Source of the DNA: a virus
Virus record (IMG/VR): IMGVR_UViG_3300047373_000109
Location: 1-21,283 of that record
Length of the DNA stretch: 21,283 bases
Direction: 5' to 3' (one strand)
The position numbers and the translations under genes are program-made. Positions 12,197 through 21,000 of the stretch are shown here, one piece after another (positions within the stretch are counted from its first letter, which is position 1; each line of letters opens with the position of its first letter). A model generated the notes under the pieces. It was not told the DNA's origin. It searched no databases and was given only the letters and a program-made list of their open reading frames with translations.

Positions 12197-13138
12197 ATGG
12201 CTGGTAACACAGTATCGACACTCGCACTTGCTAAACGTGCAGAAGTTTGGTCCGCCGAACTTAAAGAAATCCTGCGTGACGAATTGCAGGGTATGAAATA
12301 TGTAAAGTGGCTGGACCAGTTTCCAGACGGCGATACATTCAAAATCCCATCACTCGGTGATGCAACTATCAACGACTACACTGAAGATGCAGCTGTAACA
12401 TACGATCCAATCGACGATGCACAGTTCACATTCTCTATCACTGAGTACCTGCAAGCTGGTAACTACATCACCAACAAAGCAATGCAGGACGTGTACTACG
12501 CAAACGAGATCATGTCTCAGTTCGTACCACTTCAGGAACGTGCTTTGATGGAACGTCTGGAAACAGACATCATGGCTCTTGGTGGTCAGCAAACTGTTGA
12601 TGATGCAAACACAATCAACGGTACTGCACACCGTATGCTTGGTTCAGGTACAGGCGGCAAGATTGCTGTTGAAGACTTTGCTAAAGCAAACCTTGCACTG
12701 AAAACAGGTAAAGTTCCACAGAAGAACCTCGTAGCTATCGTTGATCCTTCTGTTGAGTTTGAACTGAACACCTTGTCCCAGTTGACTAACGTTTCCAACA
12801 ACCCACGTTGGGAAGGTGTTGTACGTGACGGTATCGCCACTGGCATGTCGTTCATTGCTAACATCTACGGTTTCGACGTTTACACTTCTAACTATCTGAA
12901 GACTGAAACTGCTGAAACCATTGGTGGCACAACTGTCAACAATGCTATCACAAACATGTTCTTCTCTGCTGACCAAGCTGTACTGCCTTTCGTTGGTGCA
13001 TGGCGTCAGATGCCAGAAGTGGACACAGAGTACAACAAAGACCACCAGCGTACAGAGTTTGTAACTACTGCACGTTACGGTCTGAAACTGTACCGTCCAG
13101 AGAACCTTGCTACAGTGATGACTGCGCCTCTTGCGTAA
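12197..13138 (+). CDS. Major capsid protein, 313 aa
   Basis: Builds the icosahedral shell; an HK97-type fold is expected for this class. Blocks supporting the call are KYVKWLDQFPDGDTFKIPSL (about 35-54), the E-loop-like ITEYLQAGNYITNKAMQDVY, then VPLQERALMERLETDIMALG, and late strands FIANIYGFDVYTSNYL and FVTTARYGLKLYRPENL. The length suits T7-like coats (about 345) and smaller marine ones. AAAGGAATAAG precedes the ATG. Codon use is distinctive: every Arg I read is CGT and no Leu is CTA, whereas neighbours use AGA, CGG and CTA freely, as expected for a very highly expressed gene. A hairpin follows the stop. Confidence 0.92.
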   Translation: MAGNTVSTLALAKRAEVWSAELKEILRDELQGMKYVKWLDQFPDGDTFKIPSLGDATINDYTEDAAVTYDPIDDAQFTFSITEYLQAGNYITNKAMQDVYYANEIMSQFVPLQERALMERLETDIMALGGQQTVDDANTINGTAHRMLGSGTGGKIAVEDFAKANLALKTGKVPQKNLVAIVDPSVEFELNTLSQLTNVSNNPRWEGVVRDGIATGMSFIANIYGFDVYTSNYLKTETAETIGGTTVNNAITNMFFSADQAVLPFVGAWRQMPEVDTEYNKDHQRTEFVTTARYGLKLYRPENLATVMTAPLA

Positions 13139-13149
13139 CTAAAATACAA

Positions 13150-13184
13150 GGGGAGGGGAGAAATCTCCTCCTCTTCCTACTTTT
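13150..13184 (+). terminator. Candidate terminator after the capsid gene
   Basis: GGGGAGGGGAG (13150-13160) pairs with CTCCTCCTCTTCC (13165-13177) around an AAAT loop, giving an imperfect G/C-rich stem with G-T pairs and one mismatch. TACTTTTATC follows. The U-tract is only four, so termination may be partial, letting some transcription into the tail genes. Confidence 0.5.
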
Positions 13185-13187
13185 ATC

Positions 13188-13216
13188 TTGACATCTTATA
13201 CAGTTGTGTGTATAAT
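13188..13216 (+). promoter_or_regulatory. Perfect-consensus sigma-70 promoter for decoration/tail operon
   Basis: TTGACA (13188-13193), 17-nt spacer, TATAAT (13211-13216): exact consensus. CCCCCC follows the -10 box by 13 nt (13230-13235), then GCTAAGG, which carries the Shine-Dalgarno of the next gene. It shares TGTATAATAG and AGTCCCCCC-type sequence with the promoter at 2539 (TGTCCCCCC). Confidence 0.87.
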
Positions 13217-13251
13217 AGACTTAACAAGTCCCCCCGCTAAGGATACATAAT

Positions 13252-13824
13252 ATGGCTAACGTAGAACATTCCTCTCTTACTGGTAGTGCATTGCACGAAC
13301 CTAAGGGTGTAGCTGCTGCTAACAGTGGTGAAGCATACGTTGCTAATGGTTCTGGCAGTGGTACTTGGCAACCTATCCACAGACACCTTGGGGCAGCTAC
13401 TGCTTATTCTGCTACCTCCCCTTACGCATACTCCCTAGACACAGACACTACAGAAAAGTTCCTATCTTTTCCTGTAGACTCTTCTCACGTCACGGGTTTT
13501 ACAGTAGTTACATCTCCTAACCTTCGGTTCCGTTATGATGATGCTACAAGCATTACTTCTTTGATCAATGTAACAATGTCTTCCACACAAGACAGTGGAC
13601 CATCCCACGATGTAGAGTGGGTCTTGTTGAAGAACGGTACAGAGATTGGTGGATCACGAGCAATCAGAACTATCGGTACAGGTACTTGGGGTTCGATTAG
13701 TGTAACTGGTGTTACTTCTATGGTCCAAAACGATTACATTGAGATCAAGACTAAAGCAGATGCTGACAATGTAGATGTAGACTATGCAAACATCTATGTT
13801 TCTATTATTGGAATGAGTGCATAA
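13252..13824 (+). CDS. Virion structural protein, probable capsid decoration/head fibre, 190 aa
   Basis: N-terminus MANVEHSSLTGSALHEPKGV followed by AYVANGSGSGTWQPI (28-42), a style found at the start of phage decoration and fibre-like proteins (xLTGxxLHEPKGV...YVANGxGSGTW). The remainder is beta-rich with DVEWVLLKNGTEIGGSRAIR and a final strand pair DYANIYVSIIGMSA, suggesting a compact beta-sandwich at the C-terminus. No enzymatic motif is visible. It has its own consensus promoter and an AAGGAT SD, directly after the coat gene, so high expression is expected; that supports a multi-copy capsid surface protein. A tail or collar protein is the alternative. Confidence 0.62.
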   Translation: MANVEHSSLTGSALHEPKGVAAANSGEAYVANGSGSGTWQPIHRHLGAATAYSATSPYAYSLDTDTTEKFLSFPVDSSHVTGFTVVTSPNLRFRYDDATSITSLINVTMSSTQDSGPSHDVEWVLLKNGTEIGGSRAIRTIGTGTWGSISVTGVTSMVQNDYIEIKTKADADNVDVDYANIYVSIIGMSA

Positions 13825-13825
13825 C

Positions 13826-14575
13826 ATGAAAATGACTCTCCTCGAAATGGTGCAAAACATCTTGTCCGATATGGATTCGGAGGAGATCAATAGCATTTCA
13901 GATTCTAATGAAGCTGAACAAATAGCTAAGGTAGTTGAGAATACGTACTTTAGTCTTATTTCTTCTCGTATTATTCCTGAACATGCTCAAGCAATTAAGC
14001 TGACTTCTTTCTCTAGCTCTGCTCGTCCTACTCACTTCTCCTTTCCTTCCCGTGTAAAGAACATTGAGTTTCTAGACTACAATGTTTCTAAGGCAGTTGG
14101 TGGGGTAGACTACAAGAGGTTGACTTACTTAGAGCCAGATAATTTCTTTGCTTTGTCTGACGGTAGAGACAGTCTTGCGTCTAATGTAAAGCAAGTTGGT
14201 GACGTTCAAGCAGACAGTACACTTCTTATTCGTAATGATGTGATGCCTACCTACTACACATCTTTTGATGATGAGCATGTAGTACTGGACGCTTACATGT
14301 CTTCAGTAGATGCTACTCTAACCTCTTCTAAGACAAGAGCATACGGCGTTAAGTTCCCAACATTTGATTCTTTCTCCGACACCTTTACTCCTGATATTGA
14401 CGAAGTTATGTTTCCCTACCTTCTAGCAGAATCTAAAGGCACAGCAATGTCCTTGTTTAAGACAGGTCCTGACCCTAAGATTGAGCAGATAGCTAGGCGT
14501 CAGAAGGTTTACGTCCAGAACGATAAATACAAAGTAAATAGAGGAAGGCCTCATAACAACTATGGCAGACGTTAA
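13826..14575 (+). CDS. Tail tubular protein A (gp11-like adaptor), 249 aa
   Basis: The ring under the portal that connects head and tail in T7-like virions. MTLLEMVQNILSDMDSEEIN is the usual start of this family, followed by SDSNEAEQIAKVVENTYFSL (about 24-43), RPTHFSFPSRVKNIEFLDYN, and a late block FDSFSDTFTPDIDEVMFPYL then AESKGTAMSLFKTGPDPKIE. The end is basic (RGRPHNNYGRR). A GTG at 13817 also opens the frame, but I chose the ATG at 13826, 1 nt after the previous stop; an ATG at 13832 is a further option. It overlaps the next gene by 14 nt. Confidence 0.87.
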   Translation: MKMTLLEMVQNILSDMDSEEINSISDSNEAEQIAKVVENTYFSLISSRIIPEHAQAIKLTSFSSSARPTHFSFPSRVKNIEFLDYNVSKAVGGVDYKRLTYLEPDNFFALSDGRDSLASNVKQVGDVQADSTLLIRNDVMPTYYTSFDDEHVVLDAYMSSVDATLTSSKTRAYGVKFPTFDSFSDTFTPDIDEVMFPYLLAESKGTAMSLFKTGPDPKIEQIARRQKVYVQNDKYKVNRGRPHNNYGRR

Positions 14576-14879
14576 ATTAACCCGAAGTGCTGACGGTCAA
14601 GAAGTTAAAGTACACAGTGACAAGACAGAAAAAGCACTAATCGTTTATAAACCTCAAGACGGTTTTAAGTTTTACGCAGTCAAGTATGAGAACGGAGCAC
14701 AGGTTCCTCAGGAACTAAACGGTAGGTGGACAGGAATTGATTCAGCATTGAAGGCTGTAACTCGACACCTCGAACTGAAGAAGCCAACTACTCGTAAAGC
14801 AGTTAATGACAGGTCCAAGGCTCGTAAGGCCGATAAGGAAAAACTAGATGCCTCAGAGCTTAGTACAAAGAACGGTTAA
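14562..14879 (+). CDS. Small basic protein between the tail tubular genes, 105 aa
   Basis: MADVKLTRSADGQEVKVHSD opens a small beta-rich N-terminal half (ALIVYKPQDGFKFYAVKYEN), then a helix and a highly basic C-terminus rich in Lys/Arg (KKPTTRKAVNDRSKARKADK, about 73-92). I recognise no family. It overlaps tail tubular A by 14 nt and tail tubular B by 32 nt in different frames. Lengthy overlaps on both sides, and the basic tail, suggest a minor virion or assembly protein; possible DNA contact is a guess from charge. Confidence 0.7.
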   Translation: MADVKLTRSADGQEVKVHSDKTEKALIVYKPQDGFKFYAVKYENGAQVPQELNGRWTGIDSALKAVTRHLELKKPTTRKAVNDRSKARKADKEKLDASELSTKNG

Positions 14880-17007
14880 CACCTTTGTCAAAGGTCTCAT
14901 TACTGAGGCCTCTGAGCTTACGTTCCCTGAGAACGCATCTGTAGATGAACTTAACTGTGCTCTAGAGAGAGATGGCACTCGTCGTAGACGTAAGGCTGTT
15001 ACTCTAGAGGAGAATGCTGTAACTTCTGGTGCAGCTATTACAGAAGGTTCTGTTATCCAGACATCAAGCTGGTACAACGTAGCAGGTCAAACTAATCTAG
15101 AGTTCCTTGTTGTACAGAACGGCAAGGACTTAACTTTTTATGAGAAGGCTAGGAACCCTCTGTCTGATCAGAAGGTTGCAAATGCGAGCTTTGATCTAAG
15201 TACAGTTTCTGCTAACAACAATCTTTCCCCTTCAGAAGAACGTATTCAAGTTACTTCTTTGAACGGTGTGTTGGTTGTTGCTTCTCCTGCTATTGATACA
15301 GTGTACCTTGAGTATGATGCAGCTGGTAGTCCTAATAAGATTACAGGCACAGCCATTGAGTTCAAAGAACGTGACTTCGAATGGCAGGGTTCTATTGATG
15401 AAGTGACCGATGAATACTTTGAAGAAGGTACAGCCCTAGTCAGCAATCAGAGAAAGTACGATACAGAGAACGTAGGTTGGGTCGGAACGAAGGGTGCGGC
15501 TGCTCTAACAACTTATGGTGCTTCAACAACTTACCCTGCTCTAACACATGCTTGGTATTCAGGTAAAGATGCTAACGGGGCCTTCAATAAGGCAGACTGG
15601 CTAGAGATTTACACAGGCTCCTCCCTTGCAGCTAACGGTCACTATGTTCTAGACGTATTTAACAAAGTTCGTACCAATAGCATTGCTACTGAAGTCGAGA
15701 CAGGCAGGTTCCGTTCTGTTGCAGCCTATGCTGGACGTATTTTCTATTCAGGTATTGACTCAGCTAAGAACGGCGGCAAGGTTTACTTCTCTAGACTAAC
15801 TGAAAACATCAAAGACATTGGTAACTGCTATCAGGTTAATGACCCAACATCAGAAGTTCTTTCTGATCTTCTAGACACAGATGGTGGTGTAGTTAGTATT
15901 CCAGATGCTCACAACATTCGTAAACTACACGTACTAGGTGCTTCCCTACTGGTGTTTGCTGAGAACGGTGTATGGGCTGTAGCTGGTGTAGACAACGTGT
16001 TCCGTGCTACAGAGTTTGCCATTACTCAGATTTCTGATGTAGGTATTGTAAATGAGAATACTTTTACAGTTGGTGGTGGTGTTCCTATCTGGTGGGGTAA
16101 GACAGGAATCTACGCAATCCAAGCTGGTGAGAACCTGAACACACCTACTGCTAACAACTTGTCCCTGTCTACTATTCAAACTCTGTGGAATGACATTCCT
16201 AACGAAAAGAAAGCACAGGCTTTTGCTGAGTACGACCAGATCAATCAACGTATCTTCTGGTTCTATCCTGACAAAGATGAAACCATTGATTACAAGTACA
16301 ACAACATCCTTGTTCTTGATTTGGCTCTCCAAGCCTTCTACCCTTGGCAAGTAAGTGACGGTACAGACGGACACTACATTGTTGGCACTTCTTACTTTAG
16401 TGGTCTAGGTTCTACCTCTACAGAGACACAAGTAGTTAACGGTTCTGATACTATTGTTAACGGTTCTGACGATGTGGTTGCTACTTTGTACCGTGACTTC
16501 CTAGAGGGTGACAGTGAGATTAAGCTGCTTGTACGTAGTGGTGTAGACTCCAAACTTACTGTTGCCACGTTTAGAGGTGACAGCTACCTAGACTGGGGTG
16601 ATGCAGACTACAGTAGCTTTGCGGAAGCTGGTTACGATTTCATGGGTAACCTGTCAGGCTTTAAGAATGCCCCTTACGTTACAACTTACATGCGTGTGAC
16701 AGAGGATGGCTACGTTGCTGACGGACTAGGTTACGCCTTCATCAATCCCTCTAGCTGTAAGATGTCCGTGTCTTGGAACTTAAGCAAGGCTAACTCTACC
16801 CCTAGAGAAATCTATAAACTTAAGGATGTTCCTGTTGTAGACCCTGACGATCTTAGCTCAATCAACTATCCTACAGATACTGTTGTTACTAAGTCAAAGG
16901 TCAGAGGCAGAGGACGTTCAATGAAACTACGGTTTGAGAGTACAGCAGGTAAAGACTTTCATCTGGTAGGCTACGAGGTAATCGGTGCAAGAAACTCAGG
17001 AATCTAA
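14848..17007 (+). CDS. Tail tubular protein B (gp12-like nozzle), 719 aa
   Basis: The hexameric tail nozzle of T7-like phages. The N-terminus contains FVKGLITEASELTFPENAS (13-31) and DELNCALERDGTRRRRKAV (33-51), standard for the family. The middle has YAGRIFYSGIDSAKNGGKVY and VFAENGVWAVAGVDNVFRAT, a beta-propeller-like body. The C-terminus has GRGRSMKLRFESTAGKDFHL (about 687-706) and VGYEVIGARNSGI, also typical. Length is near T7 gp12 (about 794). The start at 14848 has ATAAGGAA upstream and lies inside the previous gene. Its last 23 nt overlap the GNAT-like gene. Confidence 0.92.
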   Translation: MPQSLVQRTVNTFVKGLITEASELTFPENASVDELNCALERDGTRRRRKAVTLEENAVTSGAAITEGSVIQTSSWYNVAGQTNLEFLVVQNGKDLTFYEKARNPLSDQKVANASFDLSTVSANNNLSPSEERIQVTSLNGVLVVASPAIDTVYLEYDAAGSPNKITGTAIEFKERDFEWQGSIDEVTDEYFEEGTALVSNQRKYDTENVGWVGTKGAAALTTYGASTTYPALTHAWYSGKDANGAFNKADWLEIYTGSSLAANGHYVLDVFNKVRTNSIATEVETGRFRSVAAYAGRIFYSGIDSAKNGGKVYFSRLTENIKDIGNCYQVNDPTSEVLSDLLDTDGGVVSIPDAHNIRKLHVLGASLLVFAENGVWAVAGVDNVFRATEFAITQISDVGIVNENTFTVGGGVPIWWGKTGIYAIQAGENLNTPTANNLSLSTIQTLWNDIPNEKKAQAFAEYDQINQRIFWFYPDKDETIDYKYNNILVLDLALQAFYPWQVSDGTDGHYIVGTSYFSGLGSTSTETQVVNGSDTIVNGSDDVVATLYRDFLEGDSEIKLLVRSGVDSKLTVATFRGDSYLDWGDADYSSFAEAGYDFMGNLSGFKNAPYVTTYMRVTEDGYVADGLGYAFINPSSCKMSVSWNLSKANSTPREIYKLKDVPVVDPDDLSSINYPTDTVVTKSKVRGRGRSMKLRFESTAGKDFHLVGYEVIGARNSGI

Positions 17008-17455
17008 AATTAGAAAAGCTACAGAAGATGATCTACTCGAACTTCTTTTCTTTTGTAAGAAGTTTTACAAGAAAGCTGGTTACGAAAAAACAGGCAAGTT
17101 TAACAGAAATAAAACTCAAGATGTTTTGAAGAGTGTGCTAGAAAGTCCTTTGTGCTACAGTAGAGTCGTTGAAGTAGAAGAAGAGATAAAAGGCTTTGCA
17201 GCTTTTACAACAGTAGATAATCCTTTTAGTGATACTAAGATAGGTTCTGAAATATTCTTTTGGCTAGATGACCATAAACAAGCTGGAAGAAACTTTCTAA
17301 AACTTTTAGCTAATTACGAGTCTTGGTGTAAAAGTAAAAACTGTGTTGCCATTAAGTTTGGTACAGTCCCTATGGAAAACGTAAGCAAATTAGAATCTTT
17401 GCTGAAGAAGAAAAGTTTTGTTAAGGCAGAAGCAGCCTTCATAAAGGAGATATAG
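16985..17455 (+). CDS. GNAT-like acetyltransferase/internal virion protein A position, 156 aa
   Basis: The start is a GTG at 16985 with GAGG 6 nt upstream, overlapping the nozzle gene by 23 nt; no ATG is available nearby. KIRKATEDDLLELLFFCKKF (8-27) is a GNAT-style N-terminus, and EIKGFAAFTTVDN and EIFFWLDDHKQAGRNFLKLL (acetyl-CoA loop region) are followed by YESWCKSKNCVAIKFGT and the ending KKKSFVKAEAAFIKEI. The layout matches phage GNATs, but the pyrophosphate-binding loop is degenerate (no clear Q/RxxGxG/A). Composition is about 30-35% GC across five 60-bp lines, against mid-40s or more on both sides. Position between nozzle and gp14-like gene equals T7 gp13. Activity is uncertain; it may be purely structural. 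Confidence 0.65.
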   Translation: MQETQESKIRKATEDDLLELLFFCKKFYKKAGYEKTGKFNRNKTQDVLKSVLESPLCYSRVVEVEEEIKGFAAFTTVDNPFSDTKIGSEIFFWLDDHKQAGRNFLKLLANYESWCKSKNCVAIKFGTVPMENVSKLESLLKKKSFVKAEAAFIKEI

Positions 17456-17456
17456 T

Positions 17457-18005
17457 ATGGCCTTTCTAGTTCCCGCCCTAACAGCTATTGGAGGAGGCTC
17501 TGCCGTTGCTGGTGGTCTAGTAGCAGCTGGTGCAGTAGCAGGTGTAGCAGGTACAGTTCAAGCTGGTAGAGCAGCTAGTAAGTCTGCTCGTCTGCAACAG
17601 AGAGCACAAGAACTGCAACAGAAGAGACAACGTAGAGCAGCTATCCGATCTAACATGATTGCATCTGCTAGGGCTAGAGCATCTGCTGAAGCATCTGGAG
17701 TAGCTCAGTCTTCTGGTTTGCAGGGTGCAGTAGGTTCTGGACGTTCTCAACTTGGTTCTGAACTAGGCTTCGGTACACAGATGAGTGGTCTTTCTGGTCA
17801 GATCACTGAACTAGGTATTAAGCAACAGAGAGCCAATCAGATTGCTGGTCTAGGGTTTAGTGCTATGAATTTTGGTATGTCTGGTCAAGGTCAGCAGTTC
17901 TTAGGCGGTATTGGTGACTCTTTTCAAGGGTTTCAAGCAAACAGGGCAAGGGCCTCTTCCATGAATCAAAGCAGTTCCTATAGAAGTTCAATCACGGGTT
18001 ATTAA
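17457..18005 (+). CDS. Internal virion protein (gp14-like), 182 aa
   Basis: A small Ala/Gly-rich protein with an N-terminal hydrophobic segment (MAFLVPALTAIGGGSAVAGG on to VAGVAGTVQ, about 1-33), then a basic helical Gln/Arg-rich region ARLQQRAQELQQKRQRRAAI (44-63) and a low-complexity Gly/Ser/Gln C-terminus. This hydrophobic-then-helical form and the position before the giant internal protein match T7 gp14, which is ejected and inserted in the outer membrane. The SD is strong (AAGGAGATATAG). The DNA is clearly GC-richer than the preceding gene. Assignment is by form and location, as these proteins diverge fast. Confidence 0.75.
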   Translation: MAFLVPALTAIGGGSAVAGGLVAAGAVAGVAGTVQAGRAASKSARLQQRAQELQQKRQRRAAIRSNMIASARARASAEASGVAQSSGLQGAVGSGRSQLGSELGFGTQMSGLSGQITELGIKQQRANQIAGLGFSAMNFGMSGQGQQFLGGIGDSFQGFQANRARASSMNQSSSYRSSITGY

Positions 18006-18018
18006 GGAAGAAAATTAA

Positions 18019-21000
18019 ATGACTGGTATCCCTTCCTTCGAAGATACTCTAACAAGTCTAGAGGAGCAGTTCGGTGACGAACCTCAACAGGCTCCTGTTA
18101 GGGTTGACCCTGAGTCTCCTCGTGAACAAGCTATTGTTGACCAACAGTCTACCCTCCTTGAGGTAGACCCTGTAGAGATTTCTAATGCGAGGGTTGCGGG
18201 TGACCTTACTCATGAAGACCTGTTACGTCAGTACCCTGACTCAGAGAGATACCTAGACACCTTGTTTGCTGCGGGTATTCCCGTTGAAGAAGCAGCTGAA
18301 AAGATGAGGTCATACCAAGATCGTCAGAGTAAAACTGTTGGTGTTAGAGAGTATTTCTTTAACAGCATGATGATGACTGACGATGGAGAGATTGATCCCC
18401 AAGGTCTTGGGATGTTGTCTAACTACGAGTGGTTGACTACCCGTATTGAAGCAAGGCTAGAAGCTAACGATCCTTCTACCTTCCGTTGGATTGCTGGTGG
18501 CATCGATAACTTTGCTCAACTTCCTCTCCTCGTTCTTAGAAATATTCAACGGTATGATGAGACTAAGAGCCAAGAGTATGCTGAAACACTTAACCTAGAC
18601 CCAGAAGCCTTCAAAGCATACTGGGAAGCTGAACTTGACTCTGCTGAAAGAGAAGGTATCTTTAACATCAGAGAGTTCGAGAACCTTAGAGAGGTTCAAG
18701 CACAACTAGAAAACTTCGGTACTGATCCTGCGGCTGGCTTTAAGCAGTTTATTGGTTGGGTTGAAGTTGCTACAGCTGGTACAACAAGAGGTGTTGCTCG
18801 TCTAGGCCTGTCTGCTGCAAAGGGTGCAGCTACAGGTATTCCTAAAGCATCTAGGGAAGTCCTTGAGAGATTGATGTCTTCTCGTTCTGCTACAGATGCA
18901 GTGACAGCTACGAGAGGTGCAGATGCAGGGGCAGATGCTACAGTCCGTCAGATGAACACAGGTGCTAGTCCTGACAACACTGTCTTTAAGGCTGGGCCTA
19001 GTGCTATGGACCCCTTCCAAGGCCCTACACGTCCAGTGAACATGCCTAACTCTGCTCGTACTACTCAGGGTACGTACTCTTCTATGCTTTTTGAGAAGAT
19101 GTCCAAACTTATGAAGTCCCCTGTTTCAGGCAGAGCTTTCTCTGTTGAGGCAGTACAGGAACTTGCAGAGGGCGTTGTATCTAGAGTTGCTAGAGTAACT
19201 AACAACCCTACAGCTGCTTTGTACAAGACTCTGGATGAAGGTTCTGACCTGTTCACAGCTACTGTACGTCTAGGTAATGCTATTGATGGAAGAGCTTTCC
19301 CTACTAAAGAAGCTGCACTTAAGGCTGTAAACAACAACCCTGACTACAAAGTAGTAGAAGCACCTAGAGTTATTCGTACAGATACAGGTGAGCCTGTGTT
19401 GAAGATGTCAGATGTTCCTGACGGTGCAGAAGCACGGGTTCAACCCAAGGGTTACTACCTTGAGTACAGTGAACGCCTTGACACTCGTCGCCTTGCTGAT
19501 GCACTTGAGGATGTGAGACCAGAAGAGAATGCTTTCAAGAGAGCAGTAGCTGGTGTTATCTCCGCACCTCAGACAGCCCTTGGTGAACGTCTAGGCTTCC
19601 TGATTAACGCAGCAGAGGGTGTAGTAACACGGTTCTCTAAGTTTGCTGATCAGTCCTTCAAGGATGTCCGTGCTCTTTCTAAGGGAGAGTTTGAAGAAGT
19701 TGAAGGTATCATGACAGGCTACCGTGATGGTATCCTTGGTGACATTGACACAGGCCTTGCTGCTGTCAGGGGTGCTCCTACTCATCCTGAGTTCATCAGA
19801 GACTTCTTTGCTTTGTACGGTAGGACACCTACAGAGAAGCAACTCAAAGCCTACTCAGCCCTTACTGACATCAACAACGCAGCATGGAACATCAAAGCCA
19901 CAGATATTCTCAAGAGAGTAGCTGAACGCAATGGTCGTACTGTAACTGTTGAAGAGGGTTACGACACGATTGGTGTTGTAGTTGATACAATTCCTGAGAA
20001 CACTGTTGTGTTTAGCAGACTGACGGGTCAAGTAAACCCAAGTCAGGTTGGTGAGAGAGTCGTCTACAAACTTGATGCACCCTTTGAGGCAGCTGACGGT
20101 ATCAAGTACGATCACGTAACTGATGTTGTCTCTACACGAGTACCTCTTAAGTCTGACGTACTAGGTTACAACGTAGGTGGTCCTCGTAACAACGACAGGC
20201 TGCGTCACTTTATTGGTACAAGCTACGACGAAACACTAGCAGGTGGTCGTAAGGTAACTGGTGGTTTCCGTACACTTCTTGGTTCTTTCAGTGTGAAGGA
20301 AGCTAGAACAGCTAGAAACCAGCTTAACAATATCGTAGATGCTTTAGCCCCTTTCATTGCCTCAAGAGGTTTGAAGGGTATACGGAAACTTAACTTGTCT
20401 GGTGAAGACCTTGCTAAGGTTAACGCAATCATTGCTCGTAATAACGACTGGAACCGTAACGTAGTAGACTTTGATACTCTTAAGAGAATTGCTGCTGATC
20501 ACAATGAGAGCTTCACTAACCGTTTTGACATTAAGGCTAGAGATGCTAAAGTAGAGGCATCCATTCCTGAGGGTGCAGGGATGAACATGGGTGAGTACCA
20601 GTCTATGCGGGTGACTCGTAGACGTGGTGACACAGCACCTATGACCTATGGTGGTGGACGTACAGTAAACCAAAGCCCTATCGAAAACATTGTAGAACAG
20701 TTTAAGTCTGAGGCTTACCGTTACTCACACTACAAGGCTACTCAGTCCGCAGTTAACGGCTGGGTCAGAAAGGCTAGAGCTAGAGGTAACGTGACCTTTG
20801 ATGGTGATGTACCCCACAACCCAGAAGACTTTATTAGACTTGCTAGAGTTAGTGACGACAATAAAGGTATCAACCGTGAGATGAAGCAGCAACAACAGGC
20901 TATTGCTTCACGTCTTGGTTTGCTGGATCGTACAGATGCAACCACGCCTTACATGACCTCCTTGTCTGAGTTTATCTACGATAAGACAGGTCCGTTGGGT

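Noticed and set aside
13000-13191. Possible frameshifted capsid extension (T7 10A/10B type)
   Set aside because: A frame is open past the capsid stop, but I see no slippery heptamer or suitable stem near the stop, and the product is unlike a capsid extension.
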